This document shows positions 12,399 through 24,720 of a stretch of DNA of 60,000 bases, piece by piece. Source of the DNA: Branchiostoma floridae (Eukaryota; Chordata; Leptocardii; Amphioxiformes; Branchiostomatidae). Under the pieces are notes generated by a model. It ran no database searches, was not told the DNA's origin, and worked only from the letters and a program-made list of their open reading frames with translations. The stretch spans positions 15,376,635 to 15,436,634 of the forward strand of contig NC_049993.1 of assembly GCF_000003815.2 (NCBI RefSeq), in the 5' to 3' direction. Made by a program: the position numbers and the translations under genes. Within the stretch, counting starts at the first letter, position 1. Every line of letters starts with the position of its first letter.

Positions 12399-12560
12399 NN
12401 NNNNNNNNNNNNNNNNNNNNNNNNNNNNNNNNNNNNNNNNNNNNNNNNNNNNNNNNNNNNNNNNNNNNNNNNNNNNNNNNNNNNNNNNNNNNNNNNNNNN
12501 NNNNNNNNNNNNNNNNNNNNNNNNNNNNNNNNNNNNNNNNNNNNNNNNNNNNNNNNNNNN
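12399..12560. other. assembly gap (162 N)
   Basis: Run of N inside the tandem array at the unit 3/4 boundary. Open frames crossing it have no meaning. Confidence 0.99.
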
Positions 12561-12996
12561 ACATTTTATCACTGGAATATTGCGGATTGTCAGTCAGTCA
12601 GAAGAAAAGTCTGTAACCAAAAAGGTGGCTCGGACAGGGTCTTAATATGGTCCCTCTGTCTATAAAGAATGCTAGACGAGTTGAAAGCAAAAGGACACGG
12701 TGTTAGCTAAGGAGAAGGCATTAGCTAGGTCAAAAGTCACAAATTCTAATATGTGGATGTCCCTTACAGGATATGTATATATATATATATTATAGTCGAA
12801 TTTTGCTCAATATTGGACTATATTTGAGTGTGTGGTTGTTGCTGCCGGCCACGTCTTGCCGCGCGTCCGCCTGTGGGCAGAGTATTTATGAAGACCAAAC
12901 CCTACTAACGTCGGGGCATTATTGACGTCGGGACAAATTCGCCTGGGTACTTTCCGGCACTTGGGACATAGTACTACCCCCCCCCCCCCCCCACAC

Positions 12997-13056
12997 GCTG
13001 GTGTGTTACGCCGAATGGCGGTTATACCGGCTATACAGATACAGATACAGATACAG
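12997..13056 (+). mobile_element. LINE 3'-tail remnant, unit 4
   Basis: Sixty bp from GCTGGTGTGTTACGCC through the CAGATA repeats match 9460-9520. The poly-C/CACAC of the unit joins directly to this tail, so the body of the LINE and the DNA in front of it were deleted (about 1 kb relative to unit 3). Confidence 0.88.
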
Positions 13057-13602
13057 ATTTGCATTAACTGTGTCTTAGCCTTGCTGACCTTTGAAATCCA
13101 AATTGTCTTCAGCTTGATTTTGCCTTACCCTTGTTTTCTTTGGAATCCAAATTGTCTTCTATCTGAATTGTCTAACAACATTTCCTATTGGACATCTGAA
13201 AGTGTCTTCATTCATAGTTACAGTATAAAAGACCTGTTTCTTCTAGATCACTTCAGTGTCACTAACGAAGGATAGTGGATTCTATCCGAAACGTCTGACC
13301 GTTTCCAAAACCATATCCAGTTGCTTGAGTAACTACTTTTTGGTGTACATGTATTTAGAAAATGACTTATTCTAAATCTATAAGTGCATAGAATGTTGTG
13401 TTCTCACTTAATCTTTTATAACTTTGAAGTCAATGTAATTATAAATAATCATCTTTACAGCTACACTAACTATATACAAGTATCTTTGCACACCAAAAAT
13501 TTGACGCTTAGAGAAAAGTGTTTCTTAGAAAAATTAAGTCTAATATTTGGACCTAACGTTCAGAAATTTTAAAGTTCGTGCATAATTGGTTTAATTTGCC
13601 AA

Positions 13603-13821
13603 NNNNNNNNNNNNNNNNNNNNNNNNNNNNNNNNNNNNNNNNNNNNNNNNNNNNNNNNNNNNNNNNNNNNNNNNNNNNNNNNNNNNNNNNNNNNNNNNNN
13701 NNNNNNNNNNNNNNNNNNNNNNNNNNNNNNNNNNNNNNNNNNNNNNNNNNNNNNNNNNNNNNNNNNNNNNNNNNNNNNNNNNNNNNNNNNNNNNNNNNNN
13801 NNNNNNNNNNNNNNNNNNNNN
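13603..13821. other. assembly gap (219 N)
   Basis: Run of N replacing most of the inverted-repeat segment of unit 4. Palindromes are a common cause of assembly breaks. Confidence 0.99.
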
Positions 13822-14347
13822 GATAATCTGTCATAGTCTTCTTCTGGACCATTTCAAAAGTATAAACACTTTTCTTTCGTATACATTTTGTATATTTGTT
13901 ATTCCAGAGCAAGTAAATTTTGTGGGAGTCACTTGTGTGGTAGAAGCCTCTAGTCTATTTTACAGGTGTCACTTTGTGCACCTGTTCAATATAGAAATAA
14001 AACACTTCTACATAATTTTTTATCAATGATAACATGTCTTCTCGCTGTGTGTAACAACGTTTATTATGTATATATAGAAAATCTAGACATTTTGTTTTTA
14101 CTTTTTTTTTTGGTTTAGCACTGATGAAATTTACTGAGTCATATGCTTAGGTTAACAAGATTTTTTTCCCGACAACTAGTGTAAAATACCTGCAAAGAAT
14201 TTTTTGAAAGTCTAGCTTGTGTGGTCGTTGTTTCTTGTCGCGGCCATGGGTGGACTCACCATAGTTTTTGTTCGTTTATGTGGTTAATGTCCTGGCTAAG
14301 GACAACAGAGGGCAACTACACTGGCTTATTGTTATGGTTGTCCTCCG

Positions 14348-14428
14348 GTCATTGCAATCTGTACTGGTGTACTAATTTTGGTACCTGCCTGTTTCTTCAT
14401 CTTGCTCTGGATCAGAATTAGTTTATGA
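14348..14428 (+). pseudogene. decayed TM1 exon fragment, unit 4
   Basis: Same relic, ending at TGA (14426-14428) rather than TAA. Directly after it the unit jumps to a TCACTTGTGGGTGAGCGG segment, so about 700 bp present in units 1, 2, 3 and 5 are deleted. Confidence 0.72.
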
Positions 14429-14504
14429 GTATCACTTGTGGGTGAGCGGTGAGCAGTGACGCTGTTAAAAACAACGACACAAATAGCGTCAAACATAACT
14501 AGTA

Positions 14505-14805
14505 CAACATATTTCAAAAGAGTCGATGCTACAGACAGATTTGCGCATGTATTTAGATGTCAGAACGCAAAAGTCTCCCATAATGCAAAAATAGGCAAAT
14601 ATATCAAGGACTGCTTTGTAATTAGAAATAATACTGAAGCTAATTATTAGCCTACTTCATTACGATACTATATGAATGAATTATGTTAGCCCTTATTGTT
14701 AAGCTTCATCCTATACCTCTATTCTGTACTTTGTGTAATAGCTGTTGCCATACTTTGTACCATGTACAATAGTCGTGCAATAAAGTTCTTCTTCATAAAG
14801 CACGG
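14505..14805 (+). repeat. segment shared only by units 4 and 6, ending in AATAAAG tail
   Basis: From CAAAAGAGTCGATGCTACAG to GTGCAATAAAGTTCTTC, found again at about 25401-25690 in unit 6 but in no other unit. Its end, GTACCATGTACAAT..CGTGCAATAAAG, recurs outside the array at 31683-31745 (-) and about 35880-35935 (+), so part of it is the 3' end of a dispersed retroelement. Confidence 0.75.
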
Positions 14806-16612
14806 TTCAATCATTAAACAGATAATATGCTTAAGAAATATGCACGTGTCAAGTGCATTCATTCGCGTTGAAAAAAATGTATCGTTTAAGGAATGTCTAC
14901 ATATTACAGATACATTTGTGACTTTTGTATCGGACATTATTCCCTGTGATTGCCTGGCATTCCTAAAAGTCCGTAGGAAAATATTTTGACCGGGTCCAGG
15001 TGATCGAAGCCAACTCTAAATGCCAGTCTTCGCGGTTACAGCACTTGCCATAACTTGGCAAGGTACCACACTTATAAATAGACAAGTCACGGTACAATAA
15101 TGCATTATCATACAGTCGATGATTGAATAGACACGTGAAGAAACCCACTGTGTTGCATTGCATTGGCATGTTAAATTTCCGCCAATGTGGAGGTGGTAAT
15201 TGCAGTGAATTTCAAACTTTTAAGGCAGTAACAATGACGTAGCATCAAACCATCAGGAACGTCATCAAAGTAATTTCAAGCAATGACCTTCTGACTTTTG
15301 TAGGTTTGTGCCTCATGAATATGCATAAGTGCCCTGGCCACAAGCGTCTGTGTGATGAGCCAAAAAGCTAAAGCTAAGGGCTGAACCCGCCGTACGTGCA
15401 ATTTGTCCGTACGTTTTTTTGGAGGCCACGTCCGCCACGTATTTCTGAAAACGTTCAGGTTGTACAGGGTAGGTGCGTTGCACGTACTGGCACGTGCGGG
15501 GGCGAATCGGCAGCCCGATGACAGACAAACTTCTGTCTGCGCGTAAGTTTTAAGATGTGTCTGCGTGCTCCAAAATCCGTCGGATTCCGTACGAGTTCGT
15601 ACGGAGGCGGTACTTATTATTTAACTTGGCACGTAGACAGCACATATTTGCATGTACATCGGGTTGTGCCCTTAGCTTAACAGTGTAAAAACAACAACAC
15701 AAATATCGTTCAATATAACAAACGGAACGATAATCACAACTGTTGCCAGTTCTATGCTAAAGAAATATGCACGTGCAAAGTACATTAGTTCGCGGTGAAA
15801 CAGTCAATCCTATAAGGGATGTCGACATATTACAGAATGTGTGACCTTTGTATCGGACCTAACTCACTGTCGCTGCCTTCAACTTGCTCAGCATTCCCAA
15901 TAGTCCGTGGGGTTATATATAAACCCGGTCCGAGCCAACTCTCATATCTCAGTTTTTCAGTTACGCCCTTTTCTCATAACTTGGTAGGGTACCACTCTTG
16001 TAAATAGGCAATATGTTCAAAATAATACATTGCAATTGTATTGCATTGTAACATGTACTGACACTTGACAATGCAAAACATTTTATCACTGGAATATTGC
16101 GGATTGTCACGAAAAGTATGTAACCAAAAAGGTCGGGGTCTTAATATGGTCCCGCTGTCTATAAAGAATGCTACACGAGTTGAAAGCAATAGGAGTTGGA
16201 AAAGGACAAGGTGTTAGCTGAGGACAAGGCGTTAGCTAGGTCAAAAGTCACAAATTCTGATATGTGGATATCCCTTATAGGATATGTATATATATATATA
16301 TTTTATAGTCGAATTTTACTCAATATCGGACTATATTTGAGTGTGTGGTTGTTGCTGCCGGCCACGTCTTGCCGCGCGTCCGCTTGTGGGCAGAGTATTT
16401 ATGAAGACCAAACCCTACTAACGTAGAGGCATTATTGACGTCGGGACAAATTCGCCTGGGTACTTTCCGGCACTTGGGACATAGTATTACCCCCCCCCCC
16501 CAAAAAAACACACACATCCGGAACAAAACTTTTAGGTCCAACTAAAACAACAGGAGCTAATTGACTCATTTGCCTTAACTGTGTCTTAGCCTTGCTGACC
16601 TTTGAAATCCAA

Positions 16613-16712
16613 NNNNNNNNNNNNNNNNNNNNNNNNNNNNNNNNNNNNNNNNNNNNNNNNNNNNNNNNNNNNNNNNNNNNNNNNNNNNNNNNNNNNNNNN
16701 NNNNNNNNNNNN
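16613..16712. other. assembly gap (100 N)
   Basis: Exactly 100 N in unit 5, which suggests a gap of unknown true length. The sequence after it resumes out of register with the other units. Confidence 0.99.
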
Positions 16713-17719
16713 CCATTGGACATCTGAAATTGACTTATTCTAAATCTATAAGTGCATAGAATGTTTTGTTCTCACTTAATCTTTTATAACTTTGAAGTCA
16801 ATGTAATTATAAATAATCATCTTTACAGCTACACTAACTATATACAAGTATCTTTGCACACCATAAATTTGACGCTTAGAGAAAAGTGTTTCTTAGAAAA
16901 ATTAAGTCTAATATTTGGACCTAACGTTCAGAAATTTTAAAGTTCGTGCATAATTGGTTTATTGTCCAGGTTTTCCGAGGCAAATTTGCCAAAGGGCCAG
17001 GTTATTAGTCTCCAAGCAGACCCTACGGTGCCTTAGAAATAGTATCAAAGCTGGCCAGGGACTTAGTATAGCGGCACCAGGTGCCCGGTGCCCGTTTGAC
17101 TCCCTTAGCCGGCTATACTCCTTTGCCAGCTTTGATACTATCTCTAAGGCACCGTTGGGTCTGCTTGGAGACTACCAGGTTATGTCATATGTGGATAATC
17201 TGTCAAGGTCTTCTTCTGGACCATTTCAAAAGTATAAACACTTTTCTTTCGTATACATTTTGTATATTTGTTATTCCAGAGCAAGTAAATTTTGTGGGAG
17301 GAACTTGTGTGGTAGAAGCCTCTAGTCTATTTTACAGGTGTCACTTTGTGCACCTGTTCAATATAGAAATAAAACACTTCTACATAATTTTTTATCAATG
17401 ATAACATGTCTTCTCGCTGTGTGTAACAACGTTTATTATGTATATATAGAAAATCTAGACATTTTGTTTTTACTTTTTTTTTTGGTTTAGCACTGATGAA
17501 ATTTACTGAGTCATATGCTTAGCTTAACAAGATTTTTTTCCCGACAACTAGTGTAAAATACCTGCAAGGAATTTTTTAAAAATCTGGCTTGTGTGGACGT
17601 TGTTTCTTGTTGCGGCCATGGGTGGATTCACCATAGTTTTTGTCCGTTTATGTGGTTCATGTCCTGACTAAGGACAACAGAGGGCAACTACACTGGCTTA
17701 TTGTTATGGTTGTCCTCAG

Positions 17720-17800
17720 GTCATTGCAATCTGTACTGGTGTACTAATTCTGGTACCTGCCTGTTTCTTCATTTTGCTCTGGATCAGAATTGGTTTATAA
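17720..17800 (+). pseudogene. decayed TM1 exon fragment, unit 5
   Basis: Same relic, ending at TAA 17798-17800. It is preceded by TTGTTATGGTTGTCCTCAG, which would serve as a 3' splice site and is conserved in most units. Confidence 0.72.
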
Positions 17801-20800
17801 GTATTTTCTATTTGTTTATCTCCTATGACAGCAGTACTCACTGTATGCAAGTTGTCAAGGACGGTAGTTTAACACGTTCTTTTGGGAAGATTTGAAGTTT
17901 ATAACACTAAGCATTTTGGTAGACCAAGGGGGTTATGATGTTAAGATTTAACCCTCATACCACCCTTGCCGACTAATCTAACCGTATTGGGTCAAAACTG
18001 ACCACATAACATTTTTTTTCCAGTGACACCTCCCCTCAACTGGTCCTCTTGAAAGATTACGGCCTACATATTGGCCGACAGGGCTTACCAGTACAAATAA
18101 AGGTGAACTGAAATGAACTGAGTATGTATACGTGCTCCGCTCACTTGCGGGTGAGCGGTGAGCAGTGACGCTGTTAAAAACAACAACACAAATAGCGTCA
18201 AACACCCGGTTCAATCATTAAATAGATAATATGCTAAAGAAATATGCACGTGTCAAGTGCATTAGTTTGCGTTGAAAAACGTATTCTTTAAGGAATGTCT
18301 ACATATTACAGATAAATTTGTGACCTTTATATCGGACATTATTCCTTGTCATTGTCTGGCATTCTTAAAAGTCCGTAGGAAAATATTTTGACCTGGTCCA
18401 GGGATCGAAGCCAACTCTGAAATTTTGCCAGTCTTTGGTTACAGCACTTGCCATAACTTGGCAAGGTACCACACTTATAAATAGACAAGTCACAGTACAA
18501 TAATGTATCATAATACAGTCGATGAATGAAAAGACACGTGAAGAAACCCACTGTGTTGCATTGCATTGGCATGTTCAATTTCCTCCAATGTGGAGGTGGT
18601 AATTGCAGTGAATTTCAAACTTTTACTTTAAGGCAGTAACAATGACGTAGCATCAAACCATCAGGAACGTCATCAAAGTAATTTCTAGCAATGACCTTCT
18701 GACTTTTGTAGGTTTGTGCCTCATGAATATGCATAAGTGCCCTGGCCACAAGGGCTGAACCCTCCGTACGTGCAATTTGTCCGTACGTTTTTTTGAGGCC
18801 ACGTCCGCCACGCATTTCTGAAAACGTTCAGGTTGTACAGGGCAGGTGCGTCGCCCGTACTGGCATGTGCGGGGGCGAATCGGCAGCCCCATGACAGACA
18901 TAGTTCTGTCTGCGCATAAGTTTTAAGATGTGTCTGCGTGCTCCAAATTCCGTCGGATTCCGTACGAGTTCGTACGGAGGCGGTACTTATTACTTGACTT
19001 GGCACGTAGACAGCACATATTTGCATGTACATCGGGTTGTGCCCTTAGCTTAACAGTGTAAAAACAACAACACAAATATCGTTCAATATAACAAACGGAA
19101 CGATAATCACAACTGTTACCAGTTCTATTCTAAAGAAATATGCACGTGCAAAGTACATTAGTTCGCGGTGAAACAGTCAATCTTATAAGGGATGTCGACA
19201 TATTACAGAATGTGTGACCTTCGTATCAGACCTAACTCACTGTCGCTACCTTCAACTTGCTCTGCATTCCTAATAGTCCGTGGGGTTATATATAAACCCG
19301 GTCCGAGCCAACTCTCATATCTCAGTCTTCCGTTACGCCCTTTTCTCATAACTTGGTAGGGTGCCACTCTTATAAATAGGCAATACTAGTATGTTCAAAA
19401 TAATACATTCATTGTATTGCATTGTCACATGTACTGACATTTGACAATGCAAAACATTTTATCACTGGAATATTGCGGATTGTCAGTCAGTCAGAAGAAA
19501 AGTATGCAACCAGAAAGGTGGCTCGGGCGGGGTCTTAATATGGTCCCACTGGCTATAAAGAATGCTAGACGAGTTGAAAGCAATAGGAGTTGGCAAAGGA
19601 CAAGGTGTCAGCTAAGGACAAGGCGTCAGCTAGGTCAAAAGTCACAAATTCTGATATGTGGATATCCCTTATAGGATATATATATATATATATATATATT
19701 CTATAGTCGAATTTTACTCAACATTGTACTATATTTGAGTGTGTGGTTGTTGCTGCCGGCCACGTCTTGCCGCGCGTCCTCTTGTGGGCAGAGTATTTAT
19801 GAAGACCAAACCCTACTAACGTCGAGGCATTATTGACGTCGGGACAAATTCGCCTGGGTACTTTCCGGCACTTGGGACATAGTACTACCCCCCCCCCCCA
19901 CACACACACACACACCCGCAACAAAACTTTTAGGTCCTGCAACTAAAACAACAGGAGCTAATTGACTCATTTGCATTAACTGTGTCTTAGCCTTGCTGAC
20001 CTTTGAAATCCAAATTGTCTTCAGCTTCATTTTGCCTTACCCTTGTTTTCTTTGGAATCCAAATTGTCTTCTATCTGAATTGTCTTACAACATTTCCTAT
20101 TGGACATCTGAAATTGTCTTCATTCATAGTTAGAGTATAAAAGACCTGTTTCTTTTAGATCACTTCATTGTCACTGACGAAGGATAGTGGATTCTATCCG
20201 AAACGTCTGACCGTTTCCAAAACCATATCCAGTTGCTTGAGTAACTACTTTTTGGTGTAGATGTATTTAGAAAATGACTTATTTTAATTTCTATAAGTGC
20301 ATAGAATGTTGCGTTCTCTTTTATAACTTTGAAGTCAATGTGATTATAAATAATCATTTTTACAGCTACACTAACTATATACAAGTATCTTTGCACACCA
20401 AAGATGTGACGCTTAGAGAAAAGTGTTTCTTAGAAAAATTAAGTCTAATATTTGGACCTAACGTTCAGAAATTTTAAAGTTCGTACATAATCGGTTTATT
20501 GTCCAGGTTTTCCATGGCAAATTTGCCAAAGGGCCAGATTATTAGTCTCCAAGCAGACCCTACGGTGCCTTAGAAATAGTATCAAAGCTAGCCAGGGACT
20601 TAGTATAGCGGCACCAGGTGCCCTGTGCCCGTTTGACTCCCTTAGCCGGCTATCTCCCTTTGGCCGGCTATACTCCTTTGCCAGCTTTGATACTATCTCT
20701 AAGGCACCGTTGGGTCTGCTTGGAGACTACCAGGTTATGTCATATGTGGATAATCTGTCATAGTCTTCTTCTGGACCATTTCAAAAGTATAAACACTTTT

Positions 20801-21274
20801 CTTTCGTATACATTTTGTATATTTGTTATTCCAGAGCAAGTAAATTTTGTGGGAGGCACTTGTATGGTAGAAGCCTCTAGTCTATTTTACAGGTGTCACT
20901 TTGTGCACCTGTTCAATATAGAAATAAAACACTTCTACATAATTTTTTATCAATGATAACATGTCTTCTCGCTGTGTGTAACAACGTTTATTATGTATAT
21001 ATAGAAAATCTAGACATTTTGTTTTTACTTTTTTTTTTGGTTTAGCACTGATGAAATTTACTGAGTCATATGCTTAGGTTAACAAGATTTTTTTCCCGAC
21101 AACTAGTGTAAAATACCTGCAAAGAATTTTTTGAAAATCTAGCTTGTGTGGTCGTTGTTTCTTGTCGCGGCCATGGGTGGACTCACCATAGTTTTTGTTC
21201 GTTTATGTGGTTAATGTCCTGGCTAAGGACAACAGAGGGCAACTACACTGGCTTATTGTTATGGTTGTCCTCAG

Positions 21275-21355
21275 GTCATTGCAATCTGTACTGGTGTACT
21301 AATTTTGGTACCTGCCTGTTTATTCATCTTGCTCTGGATCAGAATTAGTTTATGA
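21275..21355 (+). pseudogene. decayed TM1 exon fragment, unit 6
   Basis: Same relic, ending at TGA 21353-21355, with the same following deletion junction as in unit 4. It lies 84 bp left of the large TIR element. Confidence 0.72.
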
Positions 21356-21605
21356 GTATCACTTGCGGGTGAGCGGTGAGCAGTGACACTGTTAAAAACA
21401 ACGACACAAATAGCGTCAAACATAACTAGTACAACATACACGGCACGAAAAACGGTATTTAAGGATGCTGAAACCATGCGTAATGTTGACGTATTTTCCT
21501 CCTTTACGGATCTATACACCACTCATACGAGTGCGTAAATATTGCCTTTAAGTGGTCTTTCTGTAGGTCCGTGTTAGTCCTTATTTTCCGGTTTTCCCGT
21601 TGAAT

Positions 21606-22430
21606 TTCAGCAGCTTAAAGATGTCGTAAATGATTTTTAAAACCCCCTTAAAACTTGTTTAAAGTTCACGTTTATTTGATCTAAAGCCTCTTTACGTCTC
21701 ATATACAATTGCATTAAGTGGATTATAACGTGTGTTTTAGTGCCTTTTCAGCAGCTTAAAGTTGCCATAAATACTTATTAAAACGCCCTTAAAACATGTT
21801 TAAACTTCACGTATATTTGATCTAAAGCCTCTTTACGTCTCATATACGTGTACATTAAGAGGATTATAACGTGTGTTTAGCTGCCTTTTCAGCAGTTTAA
21901 AATTGCCATAAATATCTATTAAAACGCCCTTAAGATATGTTTAAACTTCACGTATATTTGATCTAAAGCCTATTTACGTCTCATATACGTGTGCATTAAG
22001 TGGATTATAACGTGTGTTTAGCTGCCTTTTCAGCAGCTTAAATTTTCCATAAATACCTATTATAACGCCCTTAAGACTTGTTTAAACTTCACGTTTATTT
22101 GATCTAAAGCCTGTTTACGTCTCATATACGTGTTCATTAAGTGGATTATAACGTGTGTTTAGATGCCTTTTCAGCAGCTTAAATTTGCCATAAATACTTA
22201 TTAAAACGCCCTTAAGACATGTTTAAACTTCACGTTTATTTGATCTAAAGCCTATTTACGTCTCATATACGTGTGAATTAAGAGGATTTAATGTGTCTAT
22301 ATTTTTTCTTTTTAGCAGCTTAAAGTTGTCATAAATACGTACCAAAACACCCTTAAGACATGTTTAAAGTTCCCTCTGTACGTCTCATATACGTGTGCAT
22401 TAAGGTGTGGATAAGTGCCATTTTAGGAGA
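21606..22430. repeat. tandem array, exact 141-bp period, about six copies
   Basis: The motif TTCAGCAGCTTAAA (or a close variant) starts at 21606, 21747, 21888, 22029, 22170 and 22311, each exactly 141 bp apart. Every copy contains TTTACGTCTCATATACGTG except the first, where the last part is changed. The last copy is shorter and more diverged. Confidence 0.95.
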
Positions 22431-23660
22431 ATAATCATTAGCACATTTCAAAGCAAGAAAATACAATGGATGAAACTTTAAAATTTTATTGAATTACGAG
22501 AAAATATTACACGGAAAAGTACAAAAAAACCTACAGCCTACTAGGTATTTGTGGCCTTTCATTCTGATGTAGTCGGCAGTTGAAATAATCACAACGGTTG
22601 CGCAATTCCGTGCAGCAGTCCACAGTCCCATTTCCAATGTCGGGTGAAGCGTCTCGGCGTAAGTTAAAAAGAGCACACATGTACAGTTCCATCTGGTCAC
22701 CACAGGAATAAGAATACGGTAAGATCTAGAGTATCCTAGAGTAGTGGCCGATATGACTCGTGTTGTTGGATGGTCCTGGTCGTGGATTCTGTGAACGCGA
22801 AACATGTTCAGCTTGCAGTGTCGGCTTCTATTAATCCGGATGGTGCAAGGGCCGTGATTTCCATTCTGTGTCGATTTCCAACAACAACAGCTTGTACAGA
22901 ATGATAGCCACCTCGTATCTTTGAGTCAAATTCCGTCACCGGGGGTCCTAGGCGGTAAAAGCGGTGTCGCGGCCACAACTTGCGGGCTAGAGCAGGCCCA
23001 AACTTTCTTCAATACTTCTCTTCAAAAATGAACGCCTGGAAAATAACCGCTCCTTGTCGTACGTATGGCCCGTAAATTTGAACCCCCCACTCTTTTCTGC
23101 CATTGGATACATCCTATCACATGACACAGCTGTGCCACAGACGGACCAAGGAAGTTCAACCTCCTTGGACGGACGGAGGCGTGCGCCCCATGGCGAGTAC
23201 GAAATAACGCTGAATAAATTTACATCTTGCCTGCCCAAACAAACACGAGCAACACGAGAAGACACCGCCTGTGTGCACAAACTGTTCTTTCTCGACGCTT
23301 GCTTGTAGATAAAGAAATAAACATATTTCGTACATTTACCTGTAGTAAGAACTGCTTGCCGTTTTATAGAGAAAACACAACTCACTGCACAAAACGGTAT
23401 ACCTACTACATCCTTATTCTTCAAGCAGAGGTTGAGTCGCGGAGATATTCATAGCAGTAGTCGGGATTTCTACCGTCTCTTAGCTCGAGTGTCAACATGC
23501 CACAAAAAAAGCTCACCCTGATTTAGACCCTGGAATTTCAGAACATATATGCGGTATAAAATAAAAAGGAAAGGGTCTCCTCCTGTTTGCATAAACGGCG
23601 CTTTAAACATGCCGTATGTTCAGCAGAAAAAGGCACCGTTTCATAAAACCTTTGAGACGG
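22430..23660. other. central unique part of the TIR element
   Basis: Non-repetitive, GC-richer than the flanking arrays. On the minus strand it shows an AATAAA (about 22483-22488), a short open frame (22808-23008) and an upstream 145-codon open frame (22987-23424) with no recognised similarity. It could be a captured host segment or the remains of the element's own gene. Confidence 0.5.
22808..23008 (-). CDS. short open frame, possible terminal exon (uncertain)
   Basis: Read on the minus strand, 66 codons are open to TGA at 22810-22808. They contain LWPRHRFYRLGPPVTEFDSK and VVVGNRHRMEITALAPSG, which have a balanced, protein-like composition. There is no start codon at the upstream edge, so it would have to be an internal or terminal exon. 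An AATAAA lies about 320 bp downstream on the same strand, fitting a 3' untranslated region. I do not recognise the protein. It may be chance. Confidence 0.3.
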   Translation of the reverse strand, partial: RKFGPALARKLWPRHRFYRLGPPVTEFDSKIRGGYHSVQAVVVGNRHRMEITALAPSGLIEADTAS

Positions 23661-23664
23661 TATT

Positions 23665-24720
23665 AGCTAATAGATAAAACGGGGATAGTACCCCCAAATT
23701 TGCTTAAGCTACGCGGATTCAAAGATTAAACATGTCGTATGTTCAACAGAAATACGCAACATTTCATATACGTCTTGGCAACATATAAGCTAAACGGGGG
23801 AGGTCTCCCCTAGTTCGCTTAAACTGCGCGGATTCAAAGATTAAACTTGTTATATGTTTTACAGAAATACGCAACATTTCATATACGTCTTGACAACATA
23901 AAAGCTAAACGGGGGAGGTCTCCCCTAGTTCACTTAAACTGCGCGGATTCAAAGATTAAACATGTCGTATGTTCAACAGAAATACGCAACATTTCATATA
24001 CGTTTTGGCAGCATATAAGTTAAACGGGGGAGGTCTCCCCTAGTTCGCTTAAACTGCGCGGATTCAAAGACTTAACTTGTTGTATGTTTTACAGAAATAC
24101 GCAACATTTCATATACGTCTTGACAACATAAAAGCTAAACGGGGGAGGTCTCCCCTAGTTCGCTTAAACTGCGCGGATTCAAAGATTAAACTTGTTGTAT
24201 GTTTTACAGAAATACGCAACATTTCATATACGTCTTGACAACATAAAAGCTAAACGGGGGAGGTCTCCCCTAGTTCGCTTAAACTGCGCGGATTCAAAGA
24301 TTAAACTTGTTATATGTTTTACAGAAATACGCAACATTTCATATACGTTTTGGCAGCATATAAGCTAAACGGGGGAGGTCTCCCCTAGTTCGCTTAAACT
24401 GTGCGGATTCAAATATTAAACATGTCGTATGTTTTACAGACATACGCAACATTTCATATACGTTTTGGCAACATATAAGCTAAACGGGGGAGGTCTCCCC
24501 TAGTTCGCTTAAACTGCGCGGATTCAAAGGTTAAACTTGTATGTTTTACAGAAATACCCAACATTTCATATACGTTTTGGCAGCATATAAGCTAAACGGG
24601 GGCCCGGGGAGGTCTCCCCTAGTTCGCTTAAACTGCTCGGATTCAAAAATCAAACATGTCGTATGTTCAAATGAAATACGCAACATTTCATATACGGCTT
24701 AGCAAATATATTAACGGGGG
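23665..24720. repeat. tandem array, exact 115-bp period, about nine copies
   Basis: GCGGATTC starts at 23713, 23828, 23943, 24058, 24173, 24288, 24403 and 24518, always 115 bp apart; the next copy is at +119 because of a small CCCGG-type insertion and other changes. Each copy carries ACGCAACATTTCATATACG and the near-palindrome GGGGAGGTCTCCCC. Copies alternate between two sub-types (CATGTCGTATGTTC and CTTGTTRTATGTTT), so amplification partly used longer blocks. Confidence 0.95.

Larger units (their letters stand above)
12399..15921 (+). repeat. array unit 4 (mosaic, gapped)
   Basis: The unit start lies in the N gap. Its left half resembles unit 3: it shares the LINE tail and the variant CACTAACGAAGG. 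From about 14428 onward it matches unit 6 instead, including a 300-bp segment (14505-14805) absent from units 1, 2, 3 and 5. It therefore looks like a recombinant unit. Confidence 0.88.
15922..19294 (+). repeat. array unit 5
   Basis: A 100-N gap (16613-16712) is followed by a junction that skips the CTGACGAAGG hairpin. The interior of the inverted repeat is shortened near 17110. Its first 250 bp share the truncated GGATTGTCACGAAAAG form with unit 7. Confidence 0.88.

Noticed and set aside
12299-12665. open frames across N gaps
   Set aside because: Created by N codons; no sequence is present to support them.
23713-24640. evenly spaced repeats that could suggest a CRISPR array
   Set aside because: The whole 115-bp period is conserved, with no variable spacers, and it lies inside a eukaryotic TIR element.
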